Shown here: positions 1 to 7,117 of the stretch, one piece after another | How the letters are laid out: every line of letters starts with the position of its first letter | Position numbering within the stretch: the stretch's first letter is position 1 | Source: an uncultured Lachnospiraceae bacterium | GTDB lineage: Bacteria; Bacillota; Clostridia; Lachnospirales; Lachnospiraceae | NCBI GenBank assembly: GCA_934371505.1 | Contig: CAKRNW010000022.1 | Coordinates: 1-22,908 of the forward strand | Direction of reading: 5' to 3' | DNA: 22,908 nt | The notes under the pieces: generated by a model | Seen by the model: the letters and a program-made list of their open reading frames with translations, nothing else | The model's database searches: none | What the model was told of the DNA's origin: nothing | Position numbers and translations under genes: made by a program

Positions 1-37
1 TTGCGGTGGAACATAAAATACAAAGTGATTTTTTCAT
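1..37 (-). CDS. 5' end of an unidentified minus-strand gene (partial)
   Basis: An ATG at 37-35 on the minus strand follows a strong ribosome site (AAGGAG, 4-5 nt upstream) and opens a frame reading MKKSLCILCSTA before the window edge. The basic start followed by hydrophobic residues fits the beginning of a signal peptide or membrane anchor. Twelve codons are too few to name a family. It sits head-to-head with a decayed response regulator, and two CTTTAGG repeats lie upstream, so it may once have been a target of that regulator. Function unknown. Confidence 0.5.
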   Translation of the reverse strand, partial: MKKSLCILCSTA

Positions 38-83
38 AAGTTTTCTCCTTTCCAAAGTCTGTTGTTTTTCTGTTGTTAAACGT

Positions 84-120
84 ATTGTAGCATCCCCTCC
101 TAAAGCCTGCCTAAAGACAG
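84..120 (-). promoter_or_regulatory. Direct-repeat operator plus -10 for the 1-37 gene
   Basis: On the minus strand CTTTAGG occurs twice (116-110 and 105-99), exactly 11 nt apart. A good -10, TACAAT (89-84), follows, and no usable -35 precedes it. Direct repeats at about one helical turn, placed where the -35 should be, are the usual pattern for activation by OmpR-family response regulators. The repeats and spacing are seen directly; the role is inferred. Confidence 0.45.
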
Positions 121-137
121 GAAAAAATTTGCAAATA

Positions 138-166
138 TTGATTTCTTCTGCGTTTCCTCCTATACT
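138..166 (+). promoter_or_regulatory. Candidate sigma-A promoter facing the response-regulator remnant
   Basis: TTGATT (138-143), a 17-nt spacer and TATACT (161-166) form a reasonable vegetative promoter reading toward the response-regulator remnant. Regulator-like codons begin only about 12 nt after the -10, with no room for a leader, ribosome site and start. Either the 5' end of the gene has been deleted up to its promoter or the match is by chance. Confidence 0.4.
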
Positions 167-177
167 ATAAGGAAAGA

Positions 178-515
178 ATCGTGGAAAATCTCATTAGATT
201 TTCCGGAGGCGCTTACCGTCTTTTTTGAAAAAAACCAGTTCAGTGTGGATGCGGTACACAACGGACAGGACGCCTACGACTATGCCCTTTCCGGGGACTA
301 CGATGCCATCATTCAGGATGTGATGATGCCCAAAATGAACGGCATCGAGGTGTTACAGCGGCTCCACAAGGAAGGCGTCCAGGTTCCCATTATGATGCTT
401 ACCGCAAAAGGACAGACGGATGACCGCATTGCAGGCTTTAGCCGGAGCAGATGATTATCTGCCCAAAAGCCGGGTAGAGGAGGCACTGCGCCGCCTGGAG
501 CAGCATGTGCTATAG
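178..515 (+). pseudogene. Decayed OmpR-type response regulator, receiver remnant
   Basis: This stretch still reads as most of a receiver domain. The phosphoacceptor region is IIQDVMMPKMNG, followed by the switch segment MMLTAKG and then GADDYLPK, but only with two frame changes. One extra base near 205 separates IVENLIRFS from EALTVFFEKNQ. A second shift near 440 separates RIAGF from AGADDYLPK, and the uncorrected frame stops at 452-454. No start codon or ribosome site is visible. The usual acidic pair after IVE has become EN. After LPK the sequence goes straight to a short tail (RVEEALRRLEQHVL), with no winged-helix DNA-binding domain. Several independent lesions make decay more likely than a sequencing error. 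A partner kinase is not in view. Confidence 0.8.
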
Positions 516-596
516 TTCAAAACCGGGCATTGACCGGGGTGGTATGATGGGAATAGAGATTTAAGCAAAAGAAAGCAAAGAAAGCGGGGAAAACAA

Positions 597-1073
597 ATGG
601 AACCGAAAAAAGTGACAGACTCTCTGACGGAACAGGTTCATGTAGTAATTTATCCGGACATTAACGGATTCGGACGGCTGTTTGGAGGACAACTGTTAAA
701 GTGGATTGATGAAGTGGCAGGTGCTACCGCCAGACGCCACTGTGGGAATAATGCTACCACCGCAGCCATCGATAATCTGCAGTTTAAGGCAGGCGCCTTT
801 ATCAACGATGTGCTGGTGCTCACCGGGCGGGTGACCTATGTGGGGAAAACCTCCATGGAAGTCCGCGTTGACACCTACAAAGAGAACCCGGACGGCACCC
901 GTCATCCCATCAACCGTGCGTATTTCGTCATGGTCAACATGGGAGAGGACGGCAAGCCCACGGAAGCGCCGCCCCTTCTGCTAAACCCCGACGACCCGGC
1001 AGAGCAGATGGAGTGGGACAACGCACTCAAACGCCGGGAACTGCGGCTGATGAGACGGAAAGAAGGGTTTTAA
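597..1073 (+). CDS. Acyl-CoA thioesterase, hotdog fold (YciA/ACOT type)
   Basis: This 158-residue single hotdog-domain protein should hydrolyse acyl-CoA thioesters in the cytoplasm. The family signature is at residues 21-46: an N-terminal Asn (N23), the glycine-rich LFGGQLL segment, and D38 in KWIDEV, followed by ATARRH. In YciA/ACOT-type enzymes the Asn/Gly/Asp of this motif form the active site. Length matches the family. The C-terminal 25 residues are charged and probably not part of the fold. The ribosome site is weak (GCGGGGAAAA before the ATG). The gene stands alone between the regulator remnant and a bidirectional terminator. Physiological substrate unknown. Confidence 0.85.
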   Translation: MEPKKVTDSLTEQVHVVIYPDINGFGRLFGGQLLKWIDEVAGATARRHCGNNATTAAIDNLQFKAGAFINDVLVLTGRVTYVGKTSMEVRVDTYKENPDGTRHPINRAYFVMVNMGEDGKPTEAPPLLLNPDDPAEQMEWDNALKRRELRLMRRKEGF

Positions 1074-1093
1074 AAGGACACGGAACCCATGAC

Positions 1094-1126
1094 AAAAGCC
1101 AGTGGGCAAAACACCCACTGGCTTTT
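1094..1126. terminator. Bidirectional rho-independent terminator
   Basis: A perfect 13-bp stem, AAAAGCCAGTGGG (1094-1106) with CCCACTGGCTTTT (1114-1126), closes a 7-nt loop. The A4/T4 ends give a short U-run in either direction. It lies between the stop codons of two converging genes, the thioesterase and the last gene of the nan operon, and so serves both. Confidence 0.85.
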
Positions 1127-1142
1127 GTATACAACAAAATCC

Positions 1143-1784
1143 CTAGAGTATCTCTTTCATTACTTTTGTCAGCTCGTCTGCCAGAAGTTTGTGACTTTCC
1201 AGGCTCAAGTGCATCCAGTCGTAGGGGTACATCTCAATGCCGGGAATGGAGCCTGCATCCAGAAAATGGCAATGCAGACGGTCTGCCACATCCTTAAACT
1301 CCTTTGCCAGACCCCGGGAACGCTCTACGCATTTGTCTCCCATCTCACCGGCAACCGCGGTTTTGGCATAATCGGGATGGATGGGAGGCGGAGCAATCAA
1401 CAGCACATTAGGCGCACCTCTCCAGGCAGCGTGGGTGTCAATGGTTTTCTGCGCCAGACGCTCCAGACCTTTTCCGATGATAAAGGAATTGGCATTAAAG
1501 CGATCCTTGGTATCATTGGTGCCCAGCATGATAATGACTAAATCCAGAGGCTCATGTGACATCATGCAGGGATAGATGACATTTAAGCCACACAGTCCCT
1601 CGAAAACCGGATCCTCAAAGGAAGTGGTTCTTCCGCTGAGACCTTCTTCAATGATATAGTAATCATCCCCCAGATTTTTCTGTAAAAGCTTGGTCCAACG
1701 CTCGTTCACATCGAAACGACCGCCGGTTTTGGAATTATATCCATGAGTATTGGAATCTCCGAAACATAAAATATTCTTCTGCAT
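1143..1784 (-). CDS. SGNH/GDSL hydrolase, candidate sialate O-acetylesterase
   Basis: This cytoplasmic SGNH-fold esterase has 213 residues from the chosen start. Block I is CFGDSNT (catalytic Ser11), block II LSGRTT (Gly51), block III GTND (Asn90), and block V DWMHL (Asp189, His192), so all four SGNH residues are present. The frame stays open upstream for another 32 codons, but those lie in a hairpin-rich intergenic repeat and spell a Cys-rich sequence unlike the family, so the ATG at 1784 next to the conserved domain is preferred. No strong ribosome site precedes it. It is the last gene of the nan operon. Sialic acids are often O-acetylated and esterases occur in nan clusters, so removing O-acetyl groups from imported sialic acid is the best guess; acyl specificity cannot be read from sequence. 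Confidence 0.8.
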   Translation of the reverse strand: MQKNILCFGDSNTHGYNSKTGGRFDVNERWTKLLQKNLGDDYYIIEEGLSGRTTSFEDPVFEGLCGLNVIYPCMMSHEPLDLVIIMLGTNDTKDRFNANSFIIGKGLERLAQKTIDTHAAWRGAPNVLLIAPPPIHPDYAKTAVAGEMGDKCVERSRGLAKEFKDVADRLHCHFLDAGSIPGIEMYPYDWMHLSLESHKLLADELTKVMKEIL

Positions 1785-1799
1785 GTTTTTCCACATTTC

Positions 1800-1881
1800 T
1801 GCGCACGTTTTCTGCGCATAACGAGTTTGTGTCAAGTGCGCACAGACACAAACTCGCGATTGAAAAATTTTATTTTTCAAT
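1800..1881 (-). repeat. Two adjacent hairpins and TGCGCA palindromes between nanK and the esterase
   Basis: Hairpin A is a perfect 9-bp stem (1859-1867 with 1873-1881). Hairpin B is a perfect 12-bp stem, CGAGTTTGTGTC (1822-1833) with its complement (1845-1856), whose 11-nt loop carries GTGCGCAC. TGCGCA recurs at 1800-1805, 1813-1818 and 1837-1842. Neither hairpin has a proper U-tract on the transcribed strand. This looks more like a dispersed palindromic element or an mRNA-stability structure than a terminator. Confidence 0.6.
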
Positions 1882-1885
1882 CTGC

Positions 1886-2773
1886 TTACTTCTCCTTGTC
1901 TAATAATTTCTCAGCCAGACTGACAGCACCCATCAGACCTGCGGTATTTCCCAGCTTTGCAGGAACGATTTCCACATGGGAAAGTCCCGGAGAAAGCTGT
2001 GCCTTTACCCGGCTTTTTATCTGGGCAAGCACGTAACTTTGTGCCATGACACCGCCTCCCAGAATGATGCGGGAAGGGTTAAAGACGCTGGTTAAGGTAA
2101 CCAGACCGGTGCAGATGTCCCCAATCCAGTCGTCAATCACGGCTTTGATTTCAGGGCGCTCCATGGCGTCAAAAATCTTTCTGCCGTTATCCAGGGTTTC
2201 GTCCACAGCCTTTGCCCGTTTCACCAGTGCGGTGGTGGAGGCGCAGCGCTCGTAACAGCCCTCCAGGGTATCCGTGCCATTCTTGACTTCCGGGTGAATC
2301 ACAATGCCGCCGAAGCTGCCGGCAGAGAAGGATGCACCGGAGTAAACCTGTCCGTTGATGATGATACAGCCTCCCACGCCGGTTCCGTAGGTGAGGCAGA
2401 GAAAATCCGGATAGCCCACGCCTGCTCCGGAATGGAGTTCACCCAGAGCAGCGGAGTTTACATCATTTTCCACTGCCACGGGGACATGGAATTCATTTTT
2501 TATAATGCCCCGTACCGGCATGCCGGTATAACCGGGAATATTGCTGTTGGCATAAAAAATCGTGCCATTGTTAGTGTTCACTTCTCCGGCGGTGCTGATA
2601 CCGATGGCATCAAAACCGGAATAAGTGTGGAGGAGCTGCATTACCCGCTGCATCAGATGGGCACCGCCCTGGGATGCCTCGGTGTCCCATTCTTTCATGT
2701 CGGTCAGTTCTGTTCCGTCCCAAAGACCTGCTTTGATGGCAGTACCGCCAATATCCACTGCGACAATTTTCAT
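1886..2773 (-). CDS. nanK: ROK-family sugar kinase, N-acetylmannosamine kinase (NanK)
   Basis: This kinase is expected to phosphorylate N-acetylmannosamine (ManNAc), released by NanA, to ManNAc-6-phosphate in the cytoplasm. It has 295 residues, normal for ROK kinases. The N-terminal phosphate-binding loop is DIGGTAIKAG (7-16). The catalytic Asp is D104 in VENDVNSAAL, and the glycine-rich LTYGTGVGG follows at 128-135. The zinc-binding CxCGxxGCxE cluster of many ROK kinases is absent, replaced by GCYERCASTTALV (172-184), as in several NanK-like members. The usual AGE-GH segment is also divergent (AGSFGGIVIH). The ribosome site AAAGGAG lies in the end of nanE, 14 nt separating the genes, so the two are likely coupled. 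Substrate is assigned from the adjacent nanE and nanA. Confidence 0.85.
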   Translation of the reverse strand: MKIVAVDIGGTAIKAGLWDGTELTDMKEWDTEASQGGAHLMQRVMQLLHTYSGFDAIGISTAGEVNTNNGTIFYANSNIPGYTGMPVRGIIKNEFHVPVAVENDVNSAALGELHSGAGVGYPDFLCLTYGTGVGGCIIINGQVYSGASFSAGSFGGIVIHPEVKNGTDTLEGCYERCASTTALVKRAKAVDETLDNGRKIFDAMERPEIKAVIDDWIGDICTGLVTLTSVFNPSRIILGGGVMAQSYVLAQIKSRVKAQLSPGLSHVEIVPAKLGNTAGLMGAVSLAEKLLDKEK

Positions 2774-2787
2774 AAGAAGTTACTCCT

Positions 2788-3483
2788 TTATTTCTGGATT
2801 GCGGAGACAAATCTTGCGGTAATCTCAGCGGGTCTGGTAATAGCGCCGCCCACAACCAGTGCAAAGGCACCAGCCTCTAAAGCCTTCTTTGCCTGCTCCG
2901 GGTAGTGGATGTGTCCCTCTGCGATAATCTTTGCAGGACATTTTTCGGAAAGCTCATGGATAAAATCAAAGTCGATATCGTCAATGCCCTTGGTTTCGGG
3001 AGTGTAACCCCGCATGGTGGTGCCTACGAAATCAGCCCCAGCCTCGGCACAGGCGATACCCTCTTCCAGGGTAGCGCAGTCTGCCATCACAAGTTGGTCA
3101 GGATATTTCTCTTTAATGGCTGCGATAAACTGGGGAGCCGTGCTGCCGTCGGGACGCAGTGCGCTGGTTCCCTGAACTGCCAGGATATCCACGCCACATG
3201 CCACCAGCTCATCTACCTCTTTCATGGTAACAGTGATGTACATGGGAGTTCCCTCGTAATCCTTTTTGATGATACCGATAACGGGAAGGTCAACTGCCTC
3301 TTTAATCTGGGTAATATCCCGGACAGTGTTGGCGCGGATGCCCACTGCGCCGGACTGTGCAGCCGCTTTTGCCATCAAAGGCATAACGCCGCCTTCTTTT
3401 GTATACAAAGGCTCATGCTCCAGTGCCTGACAGGAGACGATGAGTCCTCCCTTAATCTGTTTAAATATTGCCTCTTTGTCCAT
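2788..3483 (-). CDS. nanE: N-acetylmannosamine-6-phosphate 2-epimerase (NanE)
   Basis: NanE converts ManNAc-6-phosphate to GlcNAc-6-phosphate, joining sialic-acid breakdown to amino-sugar metabolism. It is a 231-residue TIM barrel of typical length. Recognisable blocks are KGGLIVSCQALEHEPLY (11-27), IGIIKKDYEG (69-78) with the catalytic Lys of the family, VMADCATLEEG (132-142), GTTMRGYT and the phosphate-binding IIAEGHIHYPEQ plus VVGGAITRP near the end. It lies just upstream of nanK on the same transcript. The stretch before its ATG holds three stem-loops, so its expression may be adjusted separately from the upstream genes. Confidence 0.93.
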   Translation of the reverse strand: MDKEAIFKQIKGGLIVSCQALEHEPLYTKEGGVMPLMAKAAAQSGAVGIRANTVRDITQIKEAVDLPVIGIIKKDYEGTPMYITVTMKEVDELVACGVDILAVQGTSALRPDGSTAPQFIAAIKEKYPDQLVMADCATLEEGIACAEAGADFVGTTMRGYTPETKGIDDIDFDFIHELSEKCPAKIIAEGHIHYPEQAKKALEAGAFALVVGGAITRPAEITARFVSAIQK

Positions 3484-3550
3484 AATGTAGTCCTGCCTTT
3501 CTTTTTAAATAATGGAATAACTATCCAGACACCATTCGCCATATAAATCT

Positions 3551-3686
3551 GCCCTTCTGTATAAATGCCAGCATTTACAGAAGGCAAATCTGCCTGGCTC
3601 TGAATCGTAATTATAATTGGAGAAATCCCAAGGTTTTCTGCCTTGGGATTTTCCTTATTTCATAGGAAATTCTCCCTACGAAATAA
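3551..3686 (-). repeat. Three consecutive stem-loops between yhcH/nanQ and nanE
   Basis: This 220-bp gap inside the nan operon holds no gene but three inverted repeats. First in the direction of transcription is 3686-3655, a 12-bp stem with one G-U pair and an 8-nt loop. Next is 3651-3623, a perfect 11-bp stem AAATCCCAAGG/CCTTGGGATTT with a 7-nt loop. Third is 3585-3551, imperfect, with bulges. None is followed by a convincing U-run. Likely roles are mRNA processing or partial attenuation, or a dispersed repeat; sequence alone does not decide. Confidence 0.55.
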
Positions 3687-3703
3687 AAAGTTTATGAGGG
3701 ATT

Positions 3704-4153
3704 TTAGGAAACTTCAATTTTAATGACCGCTTTCCGTACATGGGTACAGTCTCCGTTGATACAACTGGGCTTGTGGTATTCCATGGGGAAAAAGACAGCA
3801 AACCTTCCATTGCCCAGAGTTCCGGTACAGGTGGGAGTTCCGGTCATAAGACCGCAATCCCTTTCCTCACTGTATTCCTCTGCGGTTTCACCGGAAAGAG
3901 TACATTCCCAATATTCACCTCCGGTTATGTTAATCTGTAAGTCTGCATATTTTTTGTGATATTCAAAGGTGGCACCCTCTGCCTCACGCAAATCTGCCTC
4001 CATGACATTGACGAAAACGTGGTCGCCGTCAATCACGGTTTTTCCATCGGGGAGTGTGCTTAAATCTGTTTTCAGCAAAAAGTCAATCGCTGTGTCCAGA
4101 TGGGGCTGCATCCCGCGATAGAGGGTTATGTGTTTGATAGAATCTGCAATCAT
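3704..4153 (-). CDS. nanQ: YhcH/YjgK/YiaL-family protein, sialic-acid anomerase (NanQ-like)
   Basis: This small cytoplasmic cupin-like protein of 149 residues is the standard size for the DUF386 family. E. coli NanQ (YhcH) speeds interconversion of sialic-acid anomers so that the lyase can use them. Family blocks seen are FEYHKKYADLQINITGGE (63-80), with metal-ligand-type Glu and His, FFPMEYHKPS (121-130) with another His, and the C-terminal VRKAVIKIEV. It sits directly after nanA (14 nt apart), which fits that role. The ribosome site is GAGGAA. Some relatives sit in other sugar pathways, but the neighbours here all point to sialic acid. Confidence 0.85.
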   Translation of the reverse strand: MIADSIKHITLYRGMQPHLDTAIDFLLKTDLSTLPDGKTVIDGDHVFVNVMEADLREAEGATFEYHKKYADLQINITGGEYWECTLSGETAEEYSEERDCGLMTGTPTCTGTLGNGRFAVFFPMEYHKPSCINGDCTHVRKAVIKIEVS

Positions 4154-4167
4154 AGTATTTCCTCGGA

Positions 4168-5097
4168 TTAAAGTTCAGCGATCGCTGCCTCAATCATTTT
4201 CTGTGCCTCTACAACAACAGCCTCATCCTCCGGTGCCAGAGGAGCGAGAGGAAGTCTTACGCTGCCAAGCTCCAGACCGTACATTCTGTGGAGGATTTCC
4301 TTCATTACGGCATACAGATTACCCTTTGCCTCGCACATTTTGTAGATGATAGCATCAGCCTTGTACTGGATTTTCATGGCATCCGCAAAATTGTTCTCAC
4401 GGATCAGCTTATCCATGGTTACGAACAGCTCCGGCATAACCGCATAGGTTCCACCGATTCCGCCGTCAGCACCGATAGCGCGTCCGGAAACAAACTGTTC
4501 ATCGGGACCGTTGAACACTACGAATCCATTTTCGCCACGCTGATGTACACCCTCTGCCTTGAACAGCTGGATATCCTGAGTGGGCATGGAAGAGTTCTTA
4601 ACAGCGATAACGTTGGGGTTTTTCAGCATTTCTTTTAATAAATTCATGGATAAAGCGGTGCCTGCCAGCTGAGGAATGTTATAAATAACGAAATCCAGAT
4701 CAGGTGCAGCAGCACTCATAGCGTTCCAATATTCTGCGATGGCATATTCCGGTAAGTGGAAGTAAATGGGAGGGATGGATGCGATGGCATCAGCACCAAC
4801 GCTCTGGGCATGGGCAGCCAGCTCTACGCTGTCTGCGGTGTTGTTACAGCCTACATGAGCAATAACGGTAAGCTTTCCCTTTGCCTCCTCCATAACAGCT
4901 TCCAGGACTTTTTTGCGCTCATCCACGTGCTGGTAAATGCACTCGCCGGAAGAACCGCCCACATACACACCCTTCACACCTTTGGAAATCAGATGGCGGG
5001 TTAAAGCCTTTACACCTTCTACAGAAATATTTCCATCTTTGTCATAGCAGGCATAAAATGCCGGGATGACGCCTTGATACTTTGTAATGTCTTTCAT
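4168..5097 (-). CDS. nanA: N-acetylneuraminate lyase (NanA)
   Basis: NanA is the class I aldolase that splits N-acetylneuraminate into pyruvate and ManNAc. At 309 residues it is a full-length member of the DapA/NanA TIM-barrel family. The pyruvate-carboxylate loop is GSSGE (48-52). The catalytic Tyr is Y139 in FVIYNIPQLAG and the Schiff-base Lys is K167 in VIAVKNSS. The YNIP sequence rather than the YNVP common in DapA favours NanA, as do the nanE/nanK/nanQ neighbours. It follows the permease gene by 56 nt in the same direction. The ribosome site is weak (GAGG). Confidence 0.93.
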   Translation of the reverse strand: MKDITKYQGVIPAFYACYDKDGNISVEGVKALTRHLISKGVKGVYVGGSSGECIYQHVDERKKVLEAVMEEAKGKLTVIAHVGCNNTADSVELAAHAQSVGADAIASIPPIYFHLPEYAIAEYWNAMSAAAPDLDFVIYNIPQLAGTALSMNLLKEMLKNPNVIAVKNSSMPTQDIQLFKAEGVHQRGENGFVVFNGPDEQFVSGRAIGADGGIGGTYAVMPELFVTMDKLIRENNFADAMKIQYKADAIIYKMCEAKGNLYAVMKEILHRMYGLELGSVRLPLAPLAPEDEAVVVEAQKMIEAAIAEL

Positions 5098-5153
5098 TTA
5101 TTTTGCCTCATTTCCACGCCTTCAACGGCGCATATCCTTCTATATCGAAATAA

Positions 5154-6089
5154 TTAACCCTTTACAGCTCCCATTGCAATACCCTTTGTAAAGTATTTCT
5201 GGAAAATCAGGAATACGATGATGATAGGTACAGCGGCCAGAGCAGCACCTGCCATAATCAGACCGAAGTCAGTGGCGTTCTCTGCCTGTAACTTCGCGAT
5301 ACCAAGGGAGATGGTCAGGTTGCTTGTGCTGGATAACATAATTAACTGCATGAAGTAATCGTTCCAGCTGTTGATGAAGGTAAAGATAGCCAGCGCACCG
5401 ATACCGGGCTTAATCATAGGTACAATGATTCGGACAAAGGTCTTTGCCTCACTTGCACCATCAATGGATGCTGCCTCAATCATCTCGGAAGGAACACCCT
5501 CGGAGAACTGTTTCATCAGAAACACACCGAAAGGCCAGCCAACGATGGGGAATACAACTGCCCAGATGGTATTGTACAGATCTAAATTGGACATTTCACG
5601 CAGCAGGGGGACTAAGATAACCTGTTTCGGTAAAGCCATTGCACATACAATCATGGTGAACAGGAACTGACGTCCTACGAATCTTTTCTTTGCCAGAGCG
5701 TATCCAGCCATGGAAGCAGTGATACAGGTAAGAATCATGGACAGTACAGCCATTACCACAGTGTTGATTAACCAACGGATTGCAGCGGGCACGGAGGGAC
5801 CGGATACAATCAGTTTCAAGTCGCTGCTGCCGGTAAACAGGCTGCTGAAGGGGATGGTAAACTGGAACAGCGGTGCAGTCTGACGGCTGAACAGCTTCTG
5901 GTAGTTTGCCAGAGTCCACTCCTGGGGCCACCAAATCGGGGTAGTAGAGTTGATAGCTGCGTTGGTTTTAAAGGAACCTGTAATAATCCAGTATAACGGG
6001 AAGGTAAATAAAACCGCTAAAATGGCAATGATGATAATACTGATAATTCTATAGACAGAAGGATGATTTAATTTTTTTTCTTTTTTCAT
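5154..6089 (-). CDS. Carbohydrate ABC transporter permease (MalG-like, SatC/SAT2 type)
   Basis: This is an integral membrane subunit of the CUT1 sugar-importer class, 311 residues, with about six membrane spans starting at residues 13-36. The ATPase-docking EAA loop is at about 205-230 (EAASIDGASEAKTFVRI, followed by VPMIKPG). A periplasmic-side loop of about 65 residues between spans 1 and 2 (41-105) is somewhat long. A very strong ribosome site (GGAGGAG) precedes the ATG. Position between the partner permease and nanA indicates sialic-acid uptake, as in the pneumococcal SatABC and R. gnavus SAT2 transporters. The specificity is inferred from context. Confidence 0.88.
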   Translation of the reverse strand: MKKEKKLNHPSVYRIISIIIIAILAVLFTFPLYWIITGSFKTNAAINSTTPIWWPQEWTLANYQKLFSRQTAPLFQFTIPFSSLFTGSSDLKLIVSGPSVPAAIRWLINTVVMAVLSMILTCITASMAGYALAKKRFVGRQFLFTMIVCAMALPKQVILVPLLREMSNLDLYNTIWAVVFPIVGWPFGVFLMKQFSEGVPSEMIEAASIDGASEAKTFVRIIVPMIKPGIGALAIFTFINSWNDYFMQLIMLSSTSNLTISLGIAKLQAENATDFGLIMAGAALAAVPIIIVFLIFQKYFTKGIAMGAVKG

Positions 6090-6103
6090 TTTCTCTCCTC
6101 CTT

Positions 6104-7024
6104 CTAATCGTTGCTGTTTCCGAGTTTAAACTGTATAGCGGAAAGGATAGCAATCATGATGGCAAGAACAACGCCCATTGCATCGCCGTAACCGTAACGG
6201 TACAGTTTAAATGCAGAATAGTAAATGTAGTACATGATAGTGTCGGTGCTGTGATTCGGTCCGCCGGATGTCAGCAGCTGAATCAGTGCGAAACACTGGA
6301 AACTGTTAATGGTAGTAATAACGAGAATATATAAAGTGGTCGGCATAATCTGCGGCCATTTAACTTTCCAGAAAGCCTGAAATCTGGTGGCGCCGTCTAC
6401 ATTGGCAGCCTCAACCAGAGATGCGTCCACGTTGCCGAGGGCAGATACATATAAGACAATGGGCTGACCTACGGAAGTGGTAAGCAGGATGATAATGATG
6501 CAGGCAAGGGCATAACGCTCGTCACCCAGCCAGTTAATGTTCTTTTCGATAAGACCAGTAGTAGTCCCTAAGTAATTGAAAATCCCGTAGTAGTTGTTAA
6601 ACATCCACTTCCATACAACGGTAACGGCTACGGAACCGGTTACAACAGGAAGATAGAAGATGATTCGGAATAAAGAAGTTGCCCATCCCTTTAAATCTAC
6701 AATAATAGAAGATACCCACAGGGAAAAAGCACCGGTAATCGGAACGGAAACGACAACAATAATGAAGGTGTTTTTCAACGCTCCGAGGAAAACTTTGTCT
6801 TGGAATAACTCTTTATAGTTGGCAAATCCAACAAATACATCTTTGGCGTTCATAGTGGAGTCAAAGAAACTGGTCCACACGCATAAAACGATGGGGTAGA
6901 TAACGAATCCCAGGAAGAAGATTAAGCTGGGGAGCAGAAAAAGGTATGCGGCAGTCGTCTCCTTACGCACTAATACACGGCTGCGTTTTGATGGTTTCAC
7001 TGCTGATTTCACGGAAAGCACCAT
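6104..7024 (-). CDS. Carbohydrate ABC transporter permease (MalF/UgpA-like, SatB/SAT2 type)
   Basis: This is the second membrane subunit of the putative sialic-acid importer, 306 residues from the chosen start, with about six spans, the first in TTAAYLFLLPSLIFFLGF. The EAA loop is VEAANVDGATRFQAFWKVKW followed by PQIMP. The frame extends upstream to a TTG at 7105, but that part is read through a terminator-like hairpin, so initiation at the ATG at 7024 is preferred. AAAGG touches that ATG directly, so a GTG four codons downstream (7012) is also possible. Membrane proteins of this class normally begin with a short basic segment, which fits (KPSKRSRVLVRK). Confidence 0.85.
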   Translation of the reverse strand: MVLSVKSAVKPSKRSRVLVRKETTAAYLFLLPSLIFFLGFVIYPIVLCVWTSFFDSTMNAKDVFVGFANYKELFQDKVFLGALKNTFIIVVVSVPITGAFSLWVSSIIVDLKGWATSLFRIIFYLPVVTGSVAVTVVWKWMFNNYYGIFNYLGTTTGLIEKNINWLGDERYALACIIIILLTTSVGQPIVLYVSALGNVDASLVEAANVDGATRFQAFWKVKWPQIMPTTLYILVITTINSFQCFALIQLLTSGGPNHSTDTIMYYIYYSAFKLYRYGYGDAMGVVLAIMIAILSAIQFKLGNSND

Positions 7025-7048
7025 CCTTTCAGTTACTTTTTTTGATAA

Positions 7049-7084
7049 GAAAACCCTCCTCCGGAAATCCTGAGGAGGGTTTTC
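7049..7084 (-). terminator. Partial terminator between binding-protein and permease genes
   Basis: A perfect 13-bp stem, GAAAACCCTCCTC (7049-7061) with GAGGAGGGTTTTC (7072-7084), has a 10-nt loop and lies 34 nt after the binding-protein stop. On the transcribed strand the U-run is mixed (TTTTCTTAT), suggesting leaky termination. This arrangement usually leaves more binding-protein mRNA than permease mRNA. Confidence 0.7.
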
Positions 7085-7117
7085 TGGTATAGTTATAGGG
7101 TTCAACTAGTTGTAGAC

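Noticed and set aside
1785..1880. 32-residue N-terminal extension of the SGNH esterase
   Set aside because: Encoded by the palindromic intergenic repeat, Cys-rich, outside the SGNH fold, and without a ribosome site.
2294..3546. Two long plus-strand frames (203 and 213 codons) opposite nanK and nanE
   Set aside because: They lie antisense to clear enzymes with catalytic motifs, and their translations show no family features.
7025..7105. Upstream TTG extension of the first permease
   Set aside because: It would be translated through a 13-bp perfect hairpin and has no ribosome site. The sequence is unlike the usual N-terminus of this permease class.
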